The notes: generated by a model from the letters alone, not told the origin. DNA of 64,000 bases from Nymphaea colorata (GCF_008831285.2 NC_045145.1:19484040-19548039), one strand, 5' to 3'; positions 52,031 to 64,000 are shown, counted from the stretch's first letter. Translations and numbers: made by a program.

Positions 52031-53649
52031 TAAGTTTTGAAAAAGAGTTGGTGAAAAGCCTTGCCAGTAGACAGCAGGTCATAAATTCAAACACTAATAC
52101 TGTAGCATCTAATCAGTGAAATTCCATGAGTCTTTCATCTAGAGGTTTTGTTCTATTGAATAGAGCTTAAGTGGGGACGAAGTACGAAGTGAACTGTCCC
52201 ACGACAAAAGTGACATCTTTCCCGTAGAAAAAGAACATCAATTTTTTTTTTGGTTTGGTTCTTGCCATTGAAGACTTTGAAGGCGGCGGAGTCGGACGGT
52301 ATACATGTGCGTCAGGCTCTTTTTACAAGAATTTGTTACGGGCCCATGTTTCTTCTTCTTTCAAGAATGTGATTTTAAGATTTTTAAGACTTGAATATCT
52401 TGAGATTCATGAGCTGCTGACTTGAAAACGTTGTAGAAAACTAAAACGGTCAACATAAAGAGTAAAATGAATTCTTGGCAGTTATTATTGTGTATGTCAA
52501 TTTTTTTCTTTAAAAATGTTTGCTATAAAACATTCAATGCTAACTATTAAACATTGAGAAACAATGAAAACAGTAGTGACAAGACATATTAGTTGACACG
52601 TAGGTTCATCCAAGTCTCAAAACAGGGATAAGTGGAATGAGGGAAGCTTCGACCTTTCACCCAAGTGGTATGGTTCCCTCTGCTCATCCAAAATAAAAAA
52701 AAAAACGTCAATGAAGTGTTAATAATTGTATGTGGTAGTGATGAATGGGCTTGATGCAAGTGCTGCCCAGTTGCAAATTTTGTTCATATATGATAGGCAA
52801 GACAGTGGATTTGTCATGAGGGGAACCTGGTTGATCTGGTATAGGTGAAATCTCGTTCAATAACTTTGATTTGTGTGAGCGCTATTCTTCTGCCTCAATA
52901 AGAGTGTTTTACTAATTAAAGTACATTAAACTAGTTAGGTATCGATGTAGCCCTAAACCCTAAAGCAAAGAGCTTACATGCTGAGCCAAGCGGCTGCCAT
53001 TACACCAAATCAAGATGACTCATATAGATCATGTGTCAGATTCAAGATTCTGCTTTTGGGGAGACGTCAATTTGGTTGATCCAAAGCACAGGTGATTGTG
53101 TCCCATCTGCATATATTCAGATAGGAAGGAAGCAAAAATGGAGAGCTCTTGAATCTAAAGCATGTTAGCTTTACTTAGTGGCAGCACAGCATTGATTCAA
53201 CCCCCTTTTTCACAGAACTATTTTGTAGGAGATATGCTTCAAGCACCAGGGCAAGTGTCGGCGGTTGAATAAGACCCGATTTGACCTGTGCCCGGACCCA
53301 TAGAACCTGAGTATACAGTGAGACATGAACTTGGCTTTCCTGATCATCACAAGTCAACCTGGACCCAGGGCTTGATTTGGTGCTGATCTTTGAATTGAGA
53401 TGCACATTCACGCCGTGCTTCAATTTGAACGTATCCTGTAGCCATTATGGATGTAGGCCTTTGTTCGCTATTGGCACATGATAATCACCCTTTAGGAGGT
53501 GTTTGATTAATCCGTGAACTTAAAGCACCAAGTGGTCTAAGATCTTTAAAAGTTTTACATCCTAAGATTTCATATCCTTGATTTCAAAAACTTTTGATGA
53601 GATGCATGAAACGATGCACCTATATCGCAATTGGTAGTTCTTGTTCATT

Positions 53650-53833
53650 GATTTTCTAGTGTTTTATTGAGGGAGACCACCTCTTATTGGGCGCATAAAA
53701 CCCCAAAGCCATTTACTTGCACTTTTTGGTCCTCACACCTGTCCGCTTTTACAAGAAATAAAAACCACTGAGATTTGAACCAGTGAATGGTCACCTAGAA
53801 GCTACTGATCCAACCAGTTATGCGACACCCTCG
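53650..53833 (-). mobile_element. tRNA-derived SINE-like element
   Basis: On the minus strand 53823-53810 reads GCATAACTGGTTGG (A-box-like). About 35 bases later 53784-53772 reads ACTGGTTCAAATC (B-box-like). This is the spacing of a tRNA promoter. The stretch down to ~53650 may be the SINE body. There is no acceptor stem pairing, so it is not a working tRNA gene. Confidence 0.45.
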
Positions 53834-54644
53834 TAGTTTAATCTTGAAATTTATGTAAGATCTCAATCACATATGAGATTCTTGGAATGGAGGCACATTG
53901 AAGATCTTAGGTGTCGTTTGGCAGATGAAACATGTACTTTTAATGTTTCATGAATATATTCTATTTTTTTTAAGTAGATTCATGAAACGCTCGAAGAGTG
54001 TTTAACTGCCAGTCAAACGGCTCCTAAATCTATATGGTTTTGAAACCTGCAATTTACTACAACTATGAGTTTAAGGAGGTGGGCTCGAAATAAGATCAGA
54101 GATTGAATCATCACTCGAATTTACTAGTTACCTGCACCGTTAGGCACCGCCACCAGCAGTATTTTACCCATCCAAGGAGTAAAAGAAGAATTTGTTACCA
54201 TGACTTCCAAGAAAGCAACCAAACCCACTTTAAGTTTTGGACACACATGCGATTTATTATCCCGTTAACTTCTTCTGCTAGCCAAGCTAGGGTTCGGCAT
54301 AGAAAGCCTATTGACTAGGCCGGTTCTAAGTCGGTCCGACCTGTTTTACCATTTTTAGCTAGCTGTGTCTCTTCCGAATTCGATCCACTAAAGTGTTCAA
54401 TTGATCTGTGTCCGAACCTGTTTGCAACCAAAGCTTCGATGATCCGTGTTTGGTTGAGACGTGTTGTGTTTTCCCTCATTTTTGATTTGAAGACAAACCT
54501 TCGTTTCAATCCACTCTGCGCCTGTAGTTCCAGAAAAAGGCATTGCTTTTTGGACTTTCCAAGTAAGAAGTTGAGCTTTTCTTACAATTGACAATTTGAT
54601 AGTACAACTTCTAACTTTCACCCGCTTCAAAGTACTTACATGCA

Positions 54645-54738
54645 CACATACACACATAAATAGAAGAACATCTCTTCTAGAAAAGGAATGCATTCACACA
54701 TACACACATAAATAGAAGAACATCTCTTCTAGAAGGAA
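54645..54738. repeat. 52-bp tandem pair
   Basis: CACACATAAATAGAAGAACA starts at 54651 and 54703. Both copies run through TCTCTTCTAGAA with no visible change. Each unit carries one TTCTAGAA palindrome. Confidence 0.85.
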
Positions 54739-56062
54739 GATTTTCTTTGAAAAGTAGCTTGACAAGGCGTGCTAGTGCTTGAAGAATGCCCGAGGGACCG
54801 GAATACGACCAATTTTTCTTTCTAGCTACACATTTATTGAAACCTCTACATATATGGCTTCTGCACTAACAGTTTGAGCATGATGCCCTGTGAGAACAAG
54901 TCATGATCACAATAGTGCTTCGACAAGGTTGATTCAGCTAGTAATAGTTCCCTCTCTCTCTCCCTATCTTGCTCCAAAGGGCCTAGCATAGCTAGAGGGG
55001 CGGCGGCCGAGAAACATGAGGGCAGGTGTGGGCAGCTCATGAGGAATTTCATTGGAGTGCTCATAATCACAATGTTGATTCAAAAATTATGTAGGGTGCC
55101 CACACTAAATGTCCGCTTGTGACTCAAGTAACCCCTCAGCCAAAAACTTCTAGCTCCATCGTTATGAAGGGGTTGATGGGTAGGTAGAGATCCTACTATG
55201 ATCAGTTTGATTCCTGTGTTTATAGGCCTTTAAGAGTAAATCGGTTGTCTTTTTCATTGGTTTTTTGAAGAAAAATAATTATCACTATATATGTTCAAAT
55301 GAAATCATGGGAGTAAAAAAAATTTTGGGGAGTGAAAGCAAGCTATGTCAAAACCAGGCAGACAGATTTCTTGCAGATTCGTTGAGGAACGAGAACTGCA
55401 GCTTGTCTGAGGTCCAGTACTCGATGCAGAGTGTTCACCCCCAGCTTTTGTAGTTCTATGGGACCTCCAAAATGGGTGCACCTTTCTCTGCAAGGCTGTT
55501 CTTTTTAATTGATTGCAGTCCTTTTCATGCTTGGTCTTTATCATCCAACAGCATCTTGGTATCCCTGTCGTTGTCAATAATACAGTTGACAACAGTAGAC
55601 AGAACTGCTGGAAAATTGTGAAGATATGACGATTAAACTGATTGGTATTCCAAAGGTGGAAGAAAAATGGCGTCAATGCATGGAAAACGTAGTAAGGAAA
55701 GAAGGGTAAACAACGTAGACTGGATTGCTTCGGCTTTGGTTTTACTAGTCAAGGTGGAAGAAGAAGCAAATAGAATGTGGGGTTCTTTCGTCGAAGCCAA
55801 GTCTATGCAGATGATTAATGAACAAATATTTTCCTTGTGACAAGAAAAATAATGTTGTCTGAGAGAGTGTACTTGATTGCCCAGATAACTTTAATTTCAT
55901 AGAAAGAAAACTGAAATGCCCGAATTTCTTCACTTGAATTTAGAGTGCAAGTACACCCAAGTGAAAAATACACACAGCAACCACAATATAAGTAATCAAA
56001 TCTGCCTTTAGCAAAGCAAAAACAAGTTGTACTTGCTACAGTTAAAATGCATTATGCTACCA

Positions 56063-56317
56063 AAGAAAGTTAGGATTATGAGTTCTTTTTTACTCGTCCC
56101 AGAACTAACTGGAAAAGCGGCAATTATTTTCTGTGTCCTTATGGCTTTCGTTGGCTATTGTGGATATCACAACTATTGCAAGGCCCATGAGCAATCAGTT
56201 GCAGTAGAGCGTGCTTGGCGGGTGAGCTTTGAAAAGTGTAAAACAGCAAGTAGTAAAATTTCAGTGGTTAAGAGCAACTCTTTGGAATCGAAAAAGAGCA
56301 ATGGAATTGGAGGTTGA
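56063..56317 (+). CDS. Hypothetical small membrane protein (doubtful)
   Basis: A start at one of the ATGs between 56048 and 56078 gives a frame of about 80-90 residues. One clear hydrophobic span, AAIIFCVLMAFVGYCGY, is followed by a Lys/Ser-rich tail. I do not recognise it. It has no neighbours in an obvious transcript, and a chance frame is about as likely. Confidence 0.2.
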   Translation, partial: KKVRIMSSFLLVPELTGKAAIIFCVLMAFVGYCGYHNYCKAHEQSVAVERAWRVSFEKCKTASSKISVVKSNSLESKKSNGIGG

Positions 56318-56561
56318 TGTATAACTTTCCAGTGCCAAGTTTCAAAGTAAATGTGTTAAACGGCCGGATCTTCCTTCAACCAGAAAATTCTCACTTTTCT
56401 CATCATATGAGAATCAATATCGATGACATTCAGAAAAGGAAAAAAAGAATCAACGTTCAGAGAAAGGCCTAGCTGTATAAAGGTAAACGAGGTTGAGACT
56501 GGAAGAACAGGACTCAAGTTCGAAGAGTTCTTCTTCTTAACAAGATTCCTGACTTAAATGA

Positions 56562-57029
56562 TCACAATCCACCATGCCCAATCGACAGAGGATCCACAGA
56601 GCTTCTCCTCTTTAGTGGACTTGCAGGGACGTACGCCCACTTGACTCCCTTATCCCTTCCACCGATTGCATGGCGTAAAGGGAGATGGTCGATAATGGAG
56701 GCTGTGGTTGGGAGCCTGGGTCCAAGGTCATCACCGAGTGGTAGTGCATCAAGTTTTGTGGACAGAACTCTGCAGTAGGAGTTCTGCAGGACCAGGCCTG
56801 CCTCTCCTGCTTTCACTTTTCCCCTTCCTGGCAAGCTAAAAGAGCTGATGGTCCCGTTCATTTTTGGGAGAGATGCGAGGAGTACCTGTAGATTTGGCTT
56901 CTTCTTTAGCAACTTAAAGATAAAGAGTAGGCAATCAAAGTGCACATCTTCCATCCGTTGGCTGGTGCGGCGGTGCCTACCAATTTGAGAGCCATCGAAG
57001 GCTGATGGTAGTGGCAAAGGCCCCTGCAT
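56562..57029 (-). CDS. Unrecognised 155-residue open frame (doubtful)
   Basis: The frame starts MQGPLPLPSAFDGSQIG and ends SIGHGGL. It has a mixed, protein-like composition and more GC than its surroundings. No domain is recognised. It could be a fragment of a decayed gene or the last exon of one with unseen upstream exons. The minus-strand frames at 57606-57914 and 57966-58208 are in the same direction and might belong with it. Confidence 0.25.
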   Translation of the reverse strand: MQGPLPLPSAFDGSQIGRHRRTSQRMEDVHFDCLLFIFKLLKKKPNLQVLLASLPKMNGTISSFSLPGRGKVKAGEAGLVLQNSYCRVLSTKLDALPLGDDLGPRLPTTASIIDHLPLRHAIGGRDKGVKWAYVPASPLKRRSSVDPLSIGHGGL

Positions 57030-57157
57030 GGATGACCCCTCTGCGCCTCACTTAGTTGGCTGGAGCTTTGCTTTGTCTTGTCGATTTCTTCTTTTCAAAT
57101 TCCCGCCGTTTGGTGGGTGCTTGTGGGTTCCCCTGATCGTGCACCCAACTGGAAGAG

Positions 57158-57162
<5 letters not shown>

Positions 57163-57198
<36 letters not shown>
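57163..57198. repeat. (GA)n microsatellite
   Basis: A pure GA run of about 36 bases, 130 bp upstream of the start of the minus-strand frame ending at 56562. Confidence 0.95.
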
Positions 57199-57200
<2 letters not shown>

Positions 57201-60200
57201 ATCATGGAGCAAAGGAAAACTTAGTTCAAAGTTCAAACCCACTCGTGTCATTTGATGTTTGGTGAAAATGAACATTGGGCCTTTTAGAGTTAGATTCTAT
57301 TGATCACTCCTTGACTTCCCGACTGCCTTCTTTTTCGTCTCTTTTCAGCTCTCTCTTTCTCTCTCTCTCTTTTCTATGACAAAATTGTAAATTAGGGAAA
57401 ACCCATGAAAATTACTAGAAGCCATCCAATCAAATAGGTCAGATCATTCACATATTGCCAACTTAAAAAAGTAAGTTTCTTCAATTTGAAGACTCATGCA
57501 AGTTCTCATCTTCTGCAGGTAGTACATTCAGGAAGTGAATTTCTTTTATACCTGTCCTGTAAAACAGGAGGTATGCATGTACCCGCACATCAATGAAAGT
57601 TCTGTCTACTCAGCTGCGGGACTGAACATCTTATCAAGAAATCTATCTAGGTCCAAACAGTTTTGAAGGAAAAGGCTTTCACATGCAGGCAAGGAGAGTA
57701 CTGCTAACTTTTGCATATCATCTGCTGCAGTCAAATGCCATCCAGCTAGAATGTCTTTCAGATTACTGATCTTAAAACTGATAACAAACGATTTGGATTC
57801 AGATAGTGGATATACATGAAAAATCAGATTCAGATTGAGTTCAGTACAGCCAAAAAATCGAAGCCCTAAAACCACTATTAATGACATCCCCGAGTACCAA
57901 ATTAAAGAAGCCAATTATAGTCTAGTGGATACAGGGGAGCAACTTATCGACTAACAAACAGATCACTAAGCAAGATGACTGCAGCTTAAATCACCCAAAG
58001 AGCAAGGTTTCAAATGGGACGGCATAGTTTTTTTGGTTTTTTTTTTAGGTCTAGCCTTATCAAAATATTCATGTATCCAATAATTCAAATCTGAACCTTT
58101 AATCTCTACCAAGAACTTTGGTTCAATTTCTGTAGGGTAAGCGCTCATGTGTTGATTCCCATTCAAACAAGTATTTGGCAAAAGCAAGGGCTCCAGCAAG
58201 GCATCCACCCACTTTGTAGGGTCTCATCTACACGCATCATGCATAAACTCTTGCCTTTTTTATGCTTTTTCGTGCCCATTGTAAAGTATCTGAGAAGCTT
58301 ATATTGGAGATGAAGCAATGGAGTCTAGTACGTACATTTTACTACTCTTAGAGAAAAACTGGTGCTTGGTGTTTCCCCTTTAGATCTGCATGCTCATGGA
58401 TCTATCGATGTTAATAACAAACAAAAAAAAGAAATACCTACAAACTTCTCACCTCTCTGGGAAGGTTATATATATATATGTTTATATATGTATGGCTCTA
58501 AGCAGAGTATTCTCTTGCATTAAATGGCTTGTATTCTTTGTGTCCCATTGTCTATGACTAGTCAGGAAAAAGCTACCGAAAACGACTGGATCAGCATGTT
58601 CTGAGAGATGGCACCGACCACCATTCTTCTCTGTGAGCTAAGAGCTACTTTTCTGATTCATCCCTGAATTATAGTCGATTGACAAATTTATTCATGCCTT
58701 ATTATGGTTGACAATTTCTTTGCTGACATTTGCAAGGCTAAGGTAACTTCTTGCTTCTGCTGTTTTAACTGCGGTCAGTAGTTTACGATAGGATGCATGT
58801 AGCCGATGAGGAGCGATTTATACGCCAAAATAATTAAGACAGCAATTTTTCATATTCTTTAAACCATCAACATCCATGCAGTTAGAATTCTTCAAAAACT
58901 TGAAAAAGTTAATTTCTTGGTTCATGTCCACATACTTTGTATAGGATCAACTGTGCTCCCTGACCATACCTTTCCAAAGAAATCCTGAGAAAAGCCAAAT
59001 TAAGTACACATCTAGAGAAAAAGTAAAAGTTGGAGGCAGGGCATTTAGTTCGGAAAAGAAGAGAGAGAGAGAGAGAGAGAGAAAGAGCATCTTTCAAGAA
59101 CATCGTTTTTCAGAGAGTTCTTTCTGTGGTGATCCCTACAATGTGACCCATTTTTCAAGTCCGTTCTTTCCTTTTGAAGCCTTTCAATGCCTCCACTTTT
59201 CTTCAACCAAGACGACTATTCATCTTAGGATTGTGAGTAGATTGGTGAAGTATTTAAAAGAAACTGTTAAATTAGGTGGAACCAAAGACCTATCCTTGAT
59301 TAAACGATGCTGACATTAAACTAAAGAGGAAAAATATTTCCAAATACCTAACTATGCGCATAGTATTTCGATATTAAAAAACCTAAAGATCAGCAAAGAA
59401 TTTTTTTGTTTTGCATTCAATTATTCTACGATTACTGAAAGTTCTATTGTTTTCAGCCTTTAGAATTCTTTTTTCTTTTTTAAGCAATTGACATGATCAC
59501 TGCTTCCATGCAGTTAATTCTATTGGCAAATTCTTTCGAAGACAGGATTTATCATATCCTACTTGCTAAAATGTGATCTGGGTAGCAGGTAGACTAATGG
59601 ATGGATGCATGAACTTGAACGTGAAGAGGAAAAAAGGATAGGATGAATCTGAAAAAAGGGGAACACATGATACATTTTAGAGAAAGTAACTAATAAGGCG
59701 AGGATTAATACGAAAAAATTCTTTTACAAGATCAAAGCAAGCATTTTCCTTTTGCTCCTCTCCCAAACCCCTTCCCCAGTTTATAAACAGTAGATATTTT
59801 GTCCATATGAGAAGTACAAATTGGCTTGGAGAAAGAAGCAGGGAGGTGGCAGCAGCATCATCAATCTTCATTCTACTGCCAATGCCAATGCCATGGCATT
59901 ACGTCCTCCATCACCCATCCATGGACGATGCTCGATAATCGACAGTACAGATTCCTTCTCTCTCCATGACAACATCAATAATCCATCATCATCATTGTAC
60001 ATAATAACGTACAAGCCGCCATCATCATCATCTCATCATCATTGTGTTTATCGTATATGAGATGAGATGGTAATTGGTCTGGAGGCTGTTTGATCTCGCG
60101 GCATATCACAGTCAAAGGGCGCAGGCAGGGAGTTAGCTTCCAGACAGCAGGTGAGAGGAAGCACGGTGAGCCGCTTTTGCATGTGAAAGGCGTCGTGCCG

Positions 60201-60240
60201 ACCACTGGCTGCTGCCAACACACTACTCCTAGTCTTCTCC
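57199..60240. other. Intergenic region upstream of the ABCG gene
   Basis: No recognisable gene. Short minus-strand frames at 57606-58208 lack known domains. A GA run lies at 59060-59082 and CATCAT-rich sequence at 59988-60045. The last ~1 kb probably contains the ABCG promoter. Confidence 0.55.
59060..59082. repeat. (GA)n microsatellite
   Basis: A short pure GA run in intergenic DNA. Confidence 0.9.
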
Positions 60241-60339
60241 TCATTCATCCCCCCACTGTTCCTCTATCTCTCTTTTTCCTCTCCTCCCCTTTTATCTTCT
60301 CCCCTGCTTGTCACCACCCACGTCTCGTCGTTTCTGCCG

Positions 60340-60350
60340 TTTATATAAAG
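60340..60350 (+). promoter_or_regulatory. TATA box of the ABCG gene
   Basis: TTTATATAAAG is a near-consensus plant TATA box, 123-133 bp before the start codon. A transcription start near 60375 would give a leader of about 100 bases. A CT-rich stretch (60238-60300) lies just upstream. Confidence 0.6.
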
Positions 60351-60472
60351 ATCTCAACACTCCCTCATGGCCTGCCCTTCTTAACACCGGTCTCCACCAG
60401 CTTTTCTTTGTACCTTTTCTTCATCAGAACCTCCTTTCCTTCTCCAGGGAAAAGAGTAGATCTCCTGAGATA

Positions 60473-63177
60473 ATGATGGCCCCTGAGGGTCGGTCAGAGC
60501 AAGAAGAGCACGGCTCTGGGGTTCTTCTTCTTCCTCCTTCTCCTTCTGCTGCTGCTACTGCTGATAGGCCAGAAGGTGTTTGTAGCACCGGCGACGAGTC
60601 TGGTCATTACAATCCACATCCGTCGTCCATAGATGGCATGGATTCAACCATTACACCTCCTGCTGCCACCGCTGCTCGCGTCCAACCTCGACCAGACCCC
60701 CAGCAGCAGCAACCACCGGCACCATTGTCTGTTAACGGTGGCCGTTCTTTGGTTTTCTGTCAGCCCCTGCATCCTATAACACTGAAGGTTCAGTTCGTCC
60801 TTTCATTTTTTTCGCTCGACATTACTTTATCCGTCTTCTTTGTTTATTGGCACAACGGCTCACGTCTTTCTGTTGATTGCAGTTTGAGGACGTGGGGTAC
60901 AAGCTGAAGGTGAGTTCGGGCAATGGCTGTTCATGCTTCCCTGGTAATTACACCAAGGTGCAGAAGACCATACTCGAAGGAATGAGCGGGATGGTGAGGC
61001 CAGGGGAGGTCATGGCCATGTTGGGGCCCTCGGGAAGTGGGAAGACCACTCTTCTCACCGCCTTGGCGGGCAGGCTTCAACAGCAGGAGCAGGGGAAGGT
61101 CACTGGGTGTATCACCTACAATGGGCAGTCATTCTCTGGCTCTGTCAAGAGAATGACGGGCTACGTCAGCCAGGACGACGTGCTCTACCCTCATCTCACT
61201 GTCTCGGAGACATTGGTCTTCTCTGCCCTGCTCAGGCTCCCCAATTCGCTGAGCAGAGAGGTGAGGATGGAGCAGGCAGAGACGGTCCTCCAAGAGCTCG
61301 GCCTCACCAAGTGCAGGAACAGCATTATTGGGGGACCCCTGCTGAGGGGAGTCTCCGGTGGGGAGCGGAAGAGGGTCAGCATCGGGCAGGAGATGCTCAT
61401 TAATCCAAGCCTTCTGCTGCTGGACGAGCCTACCTCCGGCATGGACTCCACAACAGCACAGAGGATCATGTCTACTCTGCAACGCCTAGCAAGAGGAGGA
61501 AGGACAGTGGTTACCACCATTCACCAACCGTCCAGCAAATTGTACCACATGTTTGACAGGATTCTGCTCCTGTGTGAAGGCTGCTGCATATATAGCGGCA
61601 ACACCTCGGAAGCCATGGACTATTTCTCTTTTCTTGGATTTGCTCCATCGGTTGTCATGAATCCTGCTGACTTCTTGCTTGATCTTGCAAATGGTAATCT
61701 GATATTCTCTGTCATTACATCACTATCACCCTCTGCGTCTCTCTCTCTTTTTAGGATCAGCAAGATGGCCTTCTTCTTTTTCCCCTCCAATAATCCATAT
61801 CGAATTTGCAGGTGTTCTGCCGGATATGAACATGACTGCAGCAGGCTTGAGTGCCATGGAACACCTTGATCACAACGCTGGTTCTGCCATTAAGCAATTA
61901 CTCATCTCATCATATAAAAAGAATCTTGCACCTGCCCTGAGGGATGACCTTCATAACAGCTACGTCTGCGACCAACATCTCTCTTCTGCTACTACCGTCA
62001 ATAAGCAAAGTAAGTGTGTACAGTAAAGTCATCAGCTGTGCTTAAATGACATTAAACGTTTTTTTTTGTCAGCTGCTTACGGTATAAACTGCAAACGTGA
62101 TACATGTTGCGCCAATGTTATTATGTAAATAAGTGGCAATCACAATGAGATGAAATAACCGACTGAACCCGAAGCAGGTCTTAGGGGCGGCTGGAGCACA
62201 AGCTGGTGGGAGCAGTTCAGTGTGCTGCTGACAAGGAGCATGAAGGAAAGGAGGCATGAATCCTTCAGTGGCCTGAGGATTTTCCAGGTGCTGTCCGTCT
62301 CAGTTCTCTGCGGCCTCATGTGGTGGCATTCCAAAGTTTCCAACGTTCAAGATCAGGTACTTTTGTCCCTTGTAATTTATTATTATTTGTTCCTGCCACT
62401 GGATGTGATCACATCAACAATGACCTCTTTCTGTGTATTAAATGTAAGTATTAAAGTTAGTCCCCTAAAGTGAGTCCCCTTCTTGGGGAGGTTTCAATTT
62501 CTCAGGTGGGCCTTCTCTTCTTCTTCTCCATCTTCTGGGGTTTCTTCCCAATGTTCAACGCCGTCTTCACCTTCCCTCAAGAGAGGCCCATGCTGGTGAA
62601 AGAGCGCCATTCCAGAATGTACCGTCTCTCTGCCTACTTTCTAGCTAGAACCGTCGGCGACCTCCCCATGGAACTGGTCCTTCCATCGCTGTTCGTGACC
62701 ATAACCTACTGGATGGGAGGACTCAGGCCTACTGTGCCGGCCTTCTTGCTCACCCTCCTGGTCATGCTCTATAATGTCTTGGTCTCTCAAGGCGTGGGCC
62801 TAGCTCTTGGTGCTGTACTCATGGACACCAAGCAGGGCGCGACCTTGGCTTCGGTATTGATGATGGCCTTTCTTCTAGCTGGTGGCTACTACGTTCAGCA
62901 TGTGCCTCCCTTCGTCTCTTGGCTCAAGTACTTCTCCTACAGCTACTACTGCTACAAACTGCTGCTTGGTGTTCAATACTCCGAAGACGACACCTACCTC
63001 TGTGGTTGGTCGCCATCAAAAGGGAGCATTCTCTGCAGAGTTGCAGACTACCCGGCTGTTAAGCATATGGGGCTCGACCACAAGGGGCTGGACGTGGCTG
63101 CTTTGACTGCAATGCTTCTTGGCTACAGGCTCATTGCTTATGCTGCTCTTAGAATGGGCAGGGTCGGCCGCTGCTAA
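60473..63177 (+). CDS. ABCG14/ABCG9-like: Half-size ABC transporter, ABCG (WBC) subfamily
   Basis: The exons are 60473-60787, 60883-61693, 61812-62009, 62178-62356 and 62506-63177, in phase, giving 724 residues. The order is nucleotide-binding domain then membrane domain. Walker A GPSGSGKT is at 153-160, the Q-loop at Q202, the signature VSGGE at 262-266, Walker B LLLLDEP at 282-288 and the H-loop at H319, all intact. Six hydrophobic spans follow, from [17 protein letters not shown] to the C-terminal [17 protein letters not shown]. Half-size ABCGs dimerise at membranes and export hormones, lipids or wax. The sequence is closest, from memory, to the ABCG9/14 group (sterol or cytokinin transport), so the substrate is inferred. 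The ~105-residue N-terminal extension rich in Pro, Gln and Ala is low-complexity. The D-loop has SGMD instead of the usual SGLD. Confidence 0.93.
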
Positions 63178-64000
63178 CGATCTTTGCAACATTGACTTGG
63201 AAATCTTTATTTATCAAACGAAAATGGATTCATGCAAAAGAGAATCTTGTAATTTTAAGTATATGCGAAAGTAACGCTTGAGCGATCACGTTTAGTTGAT
63301 GTTCAAAGATTGTTTTCTGTTTGTAGAGAGAAGAAGAGATGATCCCTACGTTTTTCCTTTCCTTGCTTTCTTTCTGTTGGTCACAACTTTGGTTCTTTCC
63401 CAAGTCCAGACTTTTCTGTTGCGTTTGTTTCATGCGGCCACGTGGGTATTAACGCGTAGCACGAGGAACCAAGATGGTACCATTTTCGAAACTCTCCTAA
63501 GTGTCAGGCCCCTGAGCGTTCTGGACCGGAAAAAAGATTGGCGGCACATAGACGTTCTGGAATTGATGAATTCCGCTCTCGACAGCTTTAAGCCACCAGA
63601 TGGTTGTGCGCCAAGAGCTACGAAGTTGGCCGGAGGTCGTAGGAATTATAGGGGGAAGAGAGTGTGTGCGTGTGTGTTTGTGTGGGAGAGAGAGATCAGC
63701 TGATTTCACAACCAAACATAGCATGATTTAAATATACAAACGCTTTGTGAGATCAGCTGATATTTCATCAGCCTTTGAAATTGCAAACGTTTCAAGTGGT
63801 TGATTAAGATCAAGTTCTTGATCCCCATAAATCTAATTGGCACATCCAAATGACCCATGTTTTTCCTATGATCCAATCTACAGATCTGGATCACATTCTT
63901 AGGTTTCTTCTTTTTTAAAGGCCCAAAGGTCCTCTTATTTCCTACACCTCCCTTATGTTGAGATCGAGTTGCATGTATAGGGGTGTGCACACAATAAATA
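63178..64000. other. Downstream of ABCG; no gene recognised
   Basis: It holds the ABCG 3' untranslated region and AT-rich sequence with a short GT run near 63662-63682. Frames at 63296-63703 (plus) and 63706-63990 (minus) have no recognisable domain and compositions typical of chance frames. Confidence 0.6.

Larger units (their letters stand above)
47851..56040. other. Gene-poor intergenic region, first part
   Basis: After the PEPC 3' end there is AT-rich DNA with compound microsatellites, SINE-like pieces and a 52-bp tandem pair. All open frames are short and show no recognisable domain on either strand. Confidence 0.6.

Noticed and set aside
52951..52965. CCCTAAACCCTAAA as an interstitial telomere
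   Set aside because: Only two units; chance or a telo-box motif is enough to explain it.
63296..63703. 135-residue frame after ABCG
   Set aside because: No domain; it ends in a GT/GA simple-sequence stretch and looks like a chance frame in 3' flanking DNA.
1..64000. CRISPR arrays, operons, rRNA or intact tRNA genes
   Set aside because: None seen; the window is plant nuclear DNA, and the tRNA-like pieces lack acceptor-stem pairing.

Overview
The window is nuclear DNA from a flowering plant. Genes are split by GT-AG introns, intergenic DNA is AT-rich, and TA/GA microsatellites and short transposon relics are common. The protein families present are plant-specific or plant-typical: a CRWN/NMCP lamin-like protein, a TBL O-acetyltransferase, a thylakoid-lumen cyclophilin, a bacterial-type PEP carboxylase and a half-size ABCG transporter. 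The lineage cannot be fixed from the sequence alone. Exon boundaries were read by eye from splice signals, reading phase and remembered family conservation; no alignment was run. || Layout. (1) 1-8639, minus: CRWN/NMCP1-like gene, eight coding exons, cut by the window edge only a few residues before its stop. (2) 8640-17924: about 9 kb without a gene, holding a Z-DNA-type tract, a 780-bp element with terminal inverted repeats, LTR-like debris and a diverged direct repeat. (3) 17925-25168, plus: C3HC/NIPA (ZC3HC1-like) zinc-finger gene, seven exons. (4) 25647-26860, minus: chloroplast-lumen cyclophilin, two exons, tail to tail with the C3HC gene. (5) 29130-31136, minus: trichome-birefringence-like gene, four exons. 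(6) 31137-35909: divergent spacer with a long pyrimidine tract. (7) 35910-47850, plus: complete 20-exon bacterial-type PEPC gene (RNTG C-terminus), with one apparent GC-AG intron. (8) 47851-60472: 12.6 kb without a recognisable gene, with SINE-like, microsatellite and tandem-repeat sequence. (9) 60473-63177, plus: ABCG9/14-like half transporter, five exons, with a good TATA box. (10) 63178-64000: nothing recognised. || The genes do not form one pathway. CRWN and the C3HC protein both belong to families linked to the nuclear periphery, but their proximity is probably chance. I found no clearly undescribed biological system. The most checkable points are the GC-AG intron and an unusual glycine in the PEPC, the diverged active site of the cyclophilin, fresh tandem duplications inside CRWN introns, three to five tRNA-derived SINE-like insertions, and the 780-bp non-autonomous transposon with TATTA flanks.
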